A DNA stretch of 64,000 nt from Pasteurella atlantica (GTDB lineage: Bacteria > Pseudomonadota > Gammaproteobacteria > Enterobacterales > Pasteurellaceae): contig NZ_OY856306.1 in the NCBI RefSeq assembly GCF_963693435.1, positions 992,001 through 1,056,000 of the forward strand, in the 5' to 3' direction. A model generated the notes under the pieces. It made no database searches. It worked only from the letters and a program-made list of their open reading frames with translations, and was not told where the DNA came from. The stretch's first letter is position 1. Each line of letters opens with the position of its first letter. The position numbers and the translations under genes are program-made. Below are positions 57,428 to 64,000 of the stretch, piece after piece.

Positions 57428-59155
57428 TTAAAGTTCCGAACCTAATCCAATGTAAAAATGTATCCCTTTTTTATCATCTGGTGATTTTAAGGGGGTTGCC
57501 ACATCAAATTTAATGGCACCAATAGGGGATGCCCAACGAATACCTACACCTGCACCAGAACGGAGGTTTGTTTTATTAAAATTATCTGCAGCAAAGCCTG
57601 TGTCATAAAAAACAGCTCCCCACCAATTTGGATAAACCTGATATTGATATTCTGCTGTTGCGGTTACTAAATGTGATCCACCAATTAATTTATTTTCTTT
57701 ATCTCTAGGAGAAATACTTTTATAACTAAACCCTCTAACACTATTGTCTCCTCCCGCAAAAAAACGTAAAGCAGAAGGAATGCGATTAAAGTTTTTCGTT
57801 TTTAAATATCCTAATTCAGCACGCAAATAAATACGGTGATTATCATAATAAGTTCTAACCCAAGCACTAGAGGCTTTAATACTGTAAAAATTGACATCAG
57901 ATTTCCATATTTTATTTCCATAATTGATGGTGATTTTCTGAGAGTCTCCCCATTTCGGAAAGCGTTTCCCATCAGAACGAATACGTTTAAATGAAGAGGT
58001 TGGATAAACTAAAAAAGTTTTGTAGTTATCATTCCCTTGCTCAAATTTATCATAACGCAGTTTTAACCCTGCAGAATAAGACCAACTGTGAGGTTTATTC
58101 CAAAAGCGTTGAAAACCTAGCGTTGCAGCAGTATATCGAGTATCATTTTGGTCTTCGTGTTCCAAACTGGTTGCAAGCTGAGAATAATAATTTAATGGAT
58201 TAGATTTAATGGGCATATTATAAGCTGCAGCAAAAGTTTGTTTAGGTTTTGAAATATACATACTGCTTTCAATACTACGACCTGCGTCATTAATCCAAGG
58301 TTTTTTCCAGTTCAATTGTAAATGAGGTCCTACATCTGTTTCATAACCAATACCTATTTCAATTTGATTTTTTTTCTTGGGCTGCAATAAAATATCTAAA
58401 TTAACTAATTTTGATGTCTTATCCATTTTAGGGTCAACCAAGACAGTAGAAAACCATTTACTGGAAGATAAATCATTAGCCAGATCTGACAAATCGGACA
58501 TTAAATAAGGATTACCTTGTTTTATTTTTAATATATTATCAAGATAAGATGGGTCTATCTGGCTGTTTTTAAAACTAATTTTTCCATAATGATAGCGTTC
58601 ACCACTATCATAACCAAGTTGCCAGTTTGCTAGGTATTCTCTAGGATAGATTTCTAAGCGGTGATATAACCAGTGACTATCAAAATAACCTTTATTTTGA
58701 GCAAGATTTTCAAGTTTACTTTTAAAATTATCATAAGTACTATGATTAAGAATGGTTCCTTTTTTTGGTACCTCTTCCTTTATTAGAGAAATAAAATCAG
58801 CATCTTGTTTTGCTTTCCCTTTAATATCAATATTTCTTTTATTCAGTTTAACGGGGTTATTTAATTTAATATCAAGTGTTAATTTATTATTTTTTTTAGA
58901 TGTAAAATTAAATGTTGAATTATAGTACCCCTCTGCTCGTAAGGCTTTATCAACGTTTTGAGTAACTAAATATTTATAACGATCAGAACCATCTGCTTCT
59001 TCGTTATCAATTTGAGATAAGTGAAGCTGAATATTTTTGAGTAATACAGAATTTTTAATTCCTTTTACTTCTGTTTTAATTAATTGTCTTGCTCCCCACG
59101 AAGAGCTAGATAGCACTAAACAACAAAAAGCAATCAAACGAATTTTAATTTTCAC
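57428..59155 (-). CDS. tamA: Translocation and assembly module outer-membrane protein TamA
   Basis: Encodes 575 residues. A signal peptide (about 1-21, IRLIAFCCLVLSSSSWGA) is followed by three POTRA domains (about 24-260) and a C-terminal 16-strand barrel of the BamA/Omp85 family. The lid motif is FFAGGDNSVRGFSYKSISP and the C-terminus IGAIKFDVATPL then GIHFYIGLGSEL is typical. It works with TamB in outer-membrane protein assembly. It is the first gene of the minus-strand group. Confidence 0.95.
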   Translation of the reverse strand: MKIKIRLIAFCCLVLSSSSWGARQLIKTEVKGIKNSVLLKNIQLHLSQIDNEEADGSDRYKYLVTQNVDKALRAEGYYNSTFNFTSKKNNKLTLDIKLNNPVKLNKRNIDIKGKAKQDADFISLIKEEVPKKGTILNHSTYDNFKSKLENLAQNKGYFDSHWLYHRLEIYPREYLANWQLGYDSGERYHYGKISFKNSQIDPSYLDNILKIKQGNPYLMSDLSDLANDLSSSKWFSTVLVDPKMDKTSKLVNLDILLQPKKKNQIEIGIGYETDVGPHLQLNWKKPWINDAGRSIESSMYISKPKQTFAAAYNMPIKSNPLNYYSQLATSLEHEDQNDTRYTAATLGFQRFWNKPHSWSYSAGLKLRYDKFEQGNDNYKTFLVYPTSSFKRIRSDGKRFPKWGDSQKITINYGNKIWKSDVNFYSIKASSAWVRTYYDNHRIYLRAELGYLKTKNFNRIPSALRFFAGGDNSVRGFSYKSISPRDKENKLIGGSHLVTATAEYQYQVYPNWWGAVFYDTGFAADNFNKTNLRSGAGVGIRWASPIGAIKFDVATPLKSPDDKKGIHFYIGLGSEL

Positions 59156-59276
59156 AGTAAAAAACCTCTAAAGTTCTGTAAAAGGAATAACAGTAAGGTA
59201 TGATAGCGTGAAATGTTAAAATTTTAAATATGAATGTATGATTTTTTAGATGTTTGTTGAATTTTTTAACATAATA

Positions 59277-59307
59277 AAAAAGCACCACTCAACAAGCGGT
59301 GCTTTTT
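59277..59307 (-). terminator. gapA terminator built on an uptake signal
   Basis: Stem AAAAAGCACC (59277-59286) with GGTGCTTTTT (59298-59307) and an 11-base loop, 18 bases after the gapA stop, followed by T on the minus strand. The loop and 3' arm contain a full uptake-signal core ACAAGCGGT (59292-59300). Confidence 0.85.
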
Positions 59308-59324
59308 AAAATGAAATTTACAAA

Positions 59325-60341
<1,017 letters not shown>

Positions 60342-60367
60342 CTATATTAAGTTAAACAAAATTTTAC

Positions 60368-60426
60368 TTTTACACCTAAAGTGTAAAAGATACTGTGAAT
60401 TATATCACACTTTTTTCTATTTCTAA
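60368..60426 (-). promoter_or_regulatory. gapA promoter and leader inverted repeat
   Basis: On the minus strand TTAGAA (60426-60421), 16 bases and a perfect TATAAT (60404-60399) form a promoter. Directly downstream an 8-bp inverted repeat TTTTACAC/GTGTAAAA (60368-60388, five-base spacer) would lie near +4 to +24 of the transcript. It could be a repressor site or a 5' stabilising hairpin. Confidence 0.6.
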
Positions 60427-60581
60427 GTCTAAAAGTTAGAAAAGAGAGGGGTCAGATTAAAATTGGCTGATCTATGTCAAATTTTTTGTTATTCATTGAT
60501 TTGTATAAATATGTTAATTCTGTTTAGTTTTTAACAGGATAATCACACATTATTGATTTTTTAAAAGTAATAATATTTTAT

Positions 60582-60688
60582 CCCCCTCCCTAACCCTCCC
60601 CCGCAAGCGGAGGAGGGGATTTTTTTGTTATATTATGGTTGTACAGTACATCATTCCTCCCACCGCGGGGGGGAGGTTAGGAGGGGGG
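60582..60688. repeat. GC-rich inverted repeat element, copy 2
   Basis: Ends CCCCCTCCCTAACCCTCCCC (60582) and GGGGAGGTTAGGAGGGGGG (to 60688) are inverted relatives of each other and of the element at 39404-39595, sharing CCGCAAGCGGAGGAGGGGAT. The element is shorter and lacks the 45-bp tandem copies. The rest of 60330-60723 contains the gapA promoter and no gene. Confidence 0.85.
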
Positions 60689-60723
60689 CAAGTGCGAACT
60701 TGCTCTGCAGTCTCTAACTGCTT

Positions 60724-61017
60724 CTATTTATTTTTTTGCTGTTCAGCACGTTTACGACGAATTTCTTTAGGATCGGCGAGCAGTGGGCGATAAATTTCAA
60801 TACGATCGCCATCATTAACAAGATCGGTTAACTTAGCTGGGCGACTAAAAATTCCAATTTTATTGACCTTAAGATCAATTTCAGGATACTTACTTAAAAC
60901 ACCAGATTGCAGAATAACTTGCTCAATAGTGAGCGGTGACTTTAATTCTATTTTTTTCAAAAAATAATGTTCTGGGTAAGCATAAAGTACTTCAACTCTT
61001 ATTTTGTTAGACACCAT
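60724..61017 (-). CDS. rnfH: RnfH family ubiquitin-like protein
   Basis: Encodes 97 residues from ATG 61017 ([19 protein letters not shown]); the frame is open ten codons earlier, inside ratA. The family has a beta-grasp fold; [40 protein letters not shown] is the typical C-terminus. Its role is not settled. It overlaps ratA by 11 bases, the standard ratA-rnfH pair. Confidence 0.93.
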   Translation of the reverse strand: MVSNKIRVEVLYAYPEHYFLKKIELKSPLTIEQVILQSGVLSKYPEIDLKVNKIGIFSRPAKLTDLVNDGDRIEIYRPLLADPKEIRRKRAEQQKNK

Positions 61018-61441
61018 ATACCTCTTTCGCTCGTTTTTTAAATGCACGGATCATTTTATTAATGAGTTCATTAAACACTTTTCCAAATACCATTGCAATG
61101 ACGGGATTTGAAAATTCAAATTCTAAATACAATGCGATTTTACAACTTTGTTCATCAAAAGGAGTAAAAGCCCAAGTGCCTTGTAAATAGCTGAAAGGAC
61201 CATTCAATAATGTCATTTCAATTTTTTGATTTTTAACCATTGTGTTATGGGTACTAAAACGCTGACTAATCCCTAGTTTTTGAATATGCAATTCTGCTTC
61301 TAATTCATTCTCAGCAGTGGTAAGGGTCTTTGCTCCCACACAACCAGAGAGAAATTCAGGATAGCGTTCGTAGTCATTGACAAGATCATACATCTGTTTG
61401 GCACTATAAGGCACTAAAGTGGATTGATTGATTATTGGCAT
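61007..61441 (-). CDS. ratA: RatA family START-domain protein
   Basis: Encodes 144 residues of the START/coenzyme Q-binding (COQ10-like) family: [34 protein letters not shown] at the N-terminus and [23 protein letters not shown] at the C-terminus. E. coli RatA was reported to block ribosome subunit association; a quinone-related role is also argued for the family. It forms a pair with rnfH. ssrA-smpB, a usual neighbour in other genomes, is not seen. Confidence 0.93.
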   Translation of the reverse strand: MPIINQSTLVPYSAKQMYDLVNDYERYPEFLSGCVGAKTLTTAENELEAELHIQKLGISQRFSTHNTMVKNQKIEMTLLNGPFSYLQGTWAFTPFDEQSCKIALYLEFEFSNPVIAMVFGKVFNELINKMIRAFKKRAKEVYGV

Positions 61442-61523
61442 AGTTTTTATATTAAAATTATAAGCGATATGATTGTATCAAAAATTTGCAAAAAATTAAT
61501 AGAAAGTTACCGCTTGTACCCAT

Positions 61524-61557
61524 AAAAAAACAGCGAGGGAATAATCGCTGTTTTTTT
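61524..61557 (-). terminator. Terminator after the TRAP transporter genes
   Basis: Stem AAAAAAACAGCGA (61524-61536) with TCGCTGTTTTTTT (61545-61557) and loop GGGAATAA is a strong bidirectional Rho-independent terminator 15 bases after the TRAP large-subunit stop. An uptake signal (ACCGCTTGT, 61509-61517) lies next to it. Confidence 0.9.
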
Positions 61558-61572
61558 ATTTGGTTGTTTTAA

Positions 61573-62895
61573 CTATTTCCACCAAATTGCTAAATCAGGG
61601 AAGATGATTAACAATGACAGGGCAATAATTTGTAGTACGATAAAGGGTACTAATGAACGGAAAATTAGCCCTAATGAAATATCTGGTGGAGCCACCGATT
61701 TTAAGTAAAATGCGGCAGGTCCAAATGGGGGTGATAAGAATGAGACTTGCATATTCATACAAAATACTACACCAAACCATACTGGGTCATAACCTAAACC
61801 TGTAATGATTGGTACAAAAATTGGCATAGTTAAAAGTGCCACACCCACCCAATCAAGGAACATTCCAAGAACAAGCAAGATAACCATCATAATCAGTAAT
61901 GTACCAATTGGGCTACCATTACTTAATGTTAGAATAGTTTGTTCAACAAATTTAATGCCTCCCATTAAGTTATAAACGCCCACTAATGCTGTTGCACCAA
62001 TACCAATCCAGATGATCATTCCACAGGTTCGCATTGTTGATAATGCACTTTCTTTTAACATTTCCCAGCTTAATTCACCACGAATGAATGCACTGATCAT
62101 AATACCCACCACACCAAGTGCAGAGGCTTCGGTTACAGAAGCAACACCACCATAGATACTTCCTAATACCACAACAACTGACAGAACAGGGAAGAATAAG
62201 GCTTTAAAATAATTAACTGGTTTTTCTTCGTTTGCTTTTAATTCTTCTGCTGATGGAAGTGGAGCAAGCTCTGGTTTTAAGTAAGAGAGTACTAAAACAT
62301 AAACAATATAGAATGAGGCTAAAATTAATGCTGGAATAAATGCCCCTTTAAAGAGATCACCGATAGAAACACTAGCAGTTAAACCGTAAATAATGAGTAC
62401 GATACTTGGCGGTAACATCGTACCTAACGCACCACCTGAACAGCACGTGCCAATCGCTAATTTTTTATCGTAGCCTAAACGTAACATTTGTGGAAGTGCT
62501 AGCATACCAAGTAAGACGGTTTCTCCGCCTACAACGCCTGACATTGAGGCTAAAATCACAGCAACCACTAAGGTTTGAACGGCTAAGCCACCACGTAAGC
62601 GTTTGGCAAATAATCGCATTGCATCAAAAAGATCGTGGGCAATACCTGACCGATCCAGCATTGCCGCCATTAGCACAAACATCGGTACGGCAAGGAAAAC
62701 AAAGCTGGTCACAAAACTATACATTCGACTGGTAATAAGTGGTACAGCATCCATTCCAAACCAACCAAAAAGGAAAAACAGAGCAACAAAACCCGTTACA
62801 AAAGCGAGCTGCATTCCTGTTAATAATAATCCAATCATCATTATTAACATTAAAAGGCTACCATAGCCCAATCCGAGCGAGGCTAAATCAAACAT
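61573..62895 (-). CDS. TRAP transporter large permease subunit (DctM family)
   Basis: Encodes 440 residues from ATG 62895, preceded by GGAGGTAAC; an upstream in-frame ATG at 62928 is ignored. About twelve membrane helices; conserved DctM features are GGETVLLGMLALPQMLRLGYDKKLAIGTCCSGGALGTMLPPSIVLIIYG and MFLDWVGVALLTMPIFVPI. A long cytoplasmic loop (about 216-240, LAPLPSAEELKANEEKP) is typical of the FcbT3-like group. It uses an ion gradient to import an acid whose identity cannot be read from the sequence. Overlaps the small subunit by 8 bases. Confidence 0.92.
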   Translation of the reverse strand: MFDLASLGLGYGSLLMLIMMIGLLLTGMQLAFVTGFVALFFLFGWFGMDAVPLITSRMYSFVTSFVFLAVPMFVLMAAMLDRSGIAHDLFDAMRLFAKRLRGGLAVQTLVVAVILASMSGVVGGETVLLGMLALPQMLRLGYDKKLAIGTCCSGGALGTMLPPSIVLIIYGLTASVSIGDLFKGAFIPALILASFYIVYVLVLSYLKPELAPLPSAEELKANEEKPVNYFKALFFPVLSVVVVLGSIYGGVASVTEASALGVVGIMISAFIRGELSWEMLKESALSTMRTCGMIIWIGIGATALVGVYNLMGGIKFVEQTILTLSNGSPIGTLLIMMVILLVLGMFLDWVGVALLTMPIFVPIITGLGYDPVWFGVVFCMNMQVSFLSPPFGPAAFYLKSVAPPDISLGLIFRSLVPFIVLQIIALSLLIIFPDLAIWWK

Positions 62896-63418
62896 TGTTA
62901 CCTCCGAGTAATAAACGTACTTCTGCAATAAGTTTTAGAATAAATTGGATAGAGACAATGATCATTGTGATAAGAATAATGGCTTTTAGATAAGCAGGGA
63001 AATTGGTATTCCACGCAGTACCAGAGGTTTCAAGTTGAAATGCTCCCCAAGGTTTGACCCAAGCCTCTTTTGCCATTTGATAAGCTGCCCAAGTCATCAT
63101 TGCTGAGAAAATCAATCCCATAATATGATGAAAGATATTAAGATAATGACGAGTTTTTACTGAAACATTATCGTAAATCAGTACAACACGCACGTGTTTA
63201 TCTGTGGCAAGTGCATAAGCCCCACCAAATACGAAAAGTGAGCCACCTAAAAACATTGCGGTTTCGTGAACCCAAATGGTTGGAGAATTTAGTACATAGC
63301 GAACAAATACTTCAAAAAAAGTAATCGCCACAATAAATAAAAAAATGAGACTGAGTTTTTCTCCAATCCACTCAATCACTTTGTCTAAACGAGTTTTAAT
63401 TTCAGGTGTGTTATCCAT
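62888..63418 (-). CDS. TRAP transporter small permease subunit (DctQ family)
   Basis: Encodes 176 residues from ATG 63418 (MDNTPEIKTR), which has AGGAGC six bases upstream; a second in-frame ATG lies 21 bases earlier. Four membrane helices with the DctQ features FFEVFVRYVLNSPTIWVHETAMFLGGSLFVFGGAYAL and DKHVRVVLIYD. It forms the membrane unit with the large subunit. Confidence 0.92.
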   Translation of the reverse strand: MDNTPEIKTRLDKVIEWIGEKLSLIFLFIVAITFFEVFVRYVLNSPTIWVHETAMFLGGSLFVFGGAYALATDKHVRVVLIYDNVSVKTRHYLNIFHHIMGLIFSAMMTWAAYQMAKEAWVKPWGAFQLETSGTAWNTNFPAYLKAIILITMIIVSIQFILKLIAEVRLLLGGNNV

Positions 63419-63479
63419 AATATTGCTCCTAATATCCATAAGGTGGGAAAATCTCTCCCCACCTCTATTATTTCAGCTA

Positions 63480-64000
63480 TTATAATAAATCTTTAGCTTT
63501 TAGATATTTTGTTACAGAGTCATAAACTTTCTGTGCATTTGGCGAACTTTTCGCAAATTTTTCCCATTGTGTTTTAGCAATAGCACGGAATTTTTTACGT
63601 TCTTCTGCTGACCAGTTATGAATCGTGATTTTTGGATTTTTCATTGCTTCTTTCACCGCTTCTTCATCTGCTTTTTTCAATGTTGAAGTAATATCTATTG
63701 CAAAATCATTTACCGATTTAACTAATAATTCTTGTTGTTCTTTGGTCATCTCATCCCATTTTTTCTGACTAATAGAAACGTCAATTAAAGGTAAAGAGTG
63801 AAAACCTGGTTGAACAGGGTGTGGAGCAATATCATTCAAGCCATTTTTATGGTTTGTTGAGAATACGGTATAATCCGCTGCATCAATAACTCCTTTGCTT
63901 AATCCAGTAAAGACTTCTGAACCCGGTAAATTAACAGGTGCTGCACCTGCGGCTGCAAAAACTTGTTGAATTAAGCCTTCAGGTGCACGTAATTTCAAAC
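63480..64000 (-). CDS. TRAP transporter substrate-binding protein (DctP family), C-terminal part
   Basis: Only the last 173 residues are present; the gene continues past base 64000. The segment LRAPEGLIQQVFAAAGAAPVNLPGSEVFTGLSKGVIDAADYTV has the conserved DctP ligand-binding region, where the Arg of the KLR(A/V)P motif normally pairs with the carboxylate of the substrate. The C-terminus is helical (WEKFAKSSPNAQKVYDSVTKYLKAKDLL). It lies 61 bases upstream of the small subunit; substrate unknown, FcbT1-like by overall form. Confidence 0.9.
   Translation of the reverse strand, partial: LKLRAPEGLIQQVFAAAGAAPVNLPGSEVFTGLSKGVIDAADYTVFSTNHKNGLNDIAPHPVQPGFHSLPLIDVSISQKKWDEMTKEQQELLVKSVNDFAIDITSTLKKADEEAVKEAMKNPKITIHNWSAEERKKFRAIAKTQWEKFAKSSPNAQKVYDSVTKYLKAKDLL

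Overview
The window is AT-rich bacterial chromosome and looks like a member of the Pasteurellaceae. The evidence is the gene content and order (priB-rpsR-rplI, the six-gene Na+-NQR operon, ribDE-ribBA-ribH with a fused ribBA, yebC-nudB, tamA-tamB-cydD-cydC) and many DNA uptake signal sequences. These have the core ACAAGCGGT followed by an AT stretch of the type TTTGCAAATTTT, which is the form used by the Actinobacillus pleuropneumoniae / Mannheimia branch rather than the Haemophilus influenzae form. No tRNA, rRNA, CRISPR array or prophage was seen.

Layout. 1-9000: end of priB, rpsR, rplI, then parE and nqrABCDEF on the minus strand. 9300-14100: nfuA (Fe-S carrier), dusA, an Fe3+-type ABC permease/ATPase pair without its binding protein, and a decayed transposase. 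14300-20400: tesB, then riboflavin genes split between two nearly identical FMN riboswitches. The first precedes an EamA-type transporter (probably ribN, import) and the second precedes ribD-ribE-ribBA-ribH (synthesis). 20500-26220: an accessory block of five minus-strand genes next to recB: a degenerate PP2C-like protein, a tandem pair of DUF262 proteins (one with a C-terminal HNH/DUF1524 nuclease), a leucine-rich-repeat protein ending in an FtsK-gamma-like winged helix, and a small protein with a possible PUA/EVE-like segment. This is the best candidate in the window for an undescribed, possibly anti-phage, system.

26385-36320: recB, a transposase scar, and choline-to-betaine genes betI-betB-betA-arsC-betT behind a clear BetI operator. 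36500-41725: yibQ, envC, gpmA, a GC-rich repeat, yebC, nudB and rdgC. 41898-46108: a lic1 phosphocholine locus, licA-licB-licC-licD, in which licD is split by a complete 910-bp IS630-family element. Removing the element and one TA restores the licD frame. 46219-49753: an orphan TbpB-like surface lipoprotein and four uncharacterised small genes.

50003-59155: cydC, cydD, tamB and tamA. 59325-64000: gapA, a second copy of the GC-rich repeat, rnfH, ratA and a three-component TRAP transporter whose binding protein runs off the window. The themes are respiration and Na+ energetics (nqr, cydDC), envelope building (tamAB, envC-yibQ), osmoprotection (bet), phosphocholine decoration of surface glycan (lic) and flavin supply, which serves the flavin-rich NQR complex.
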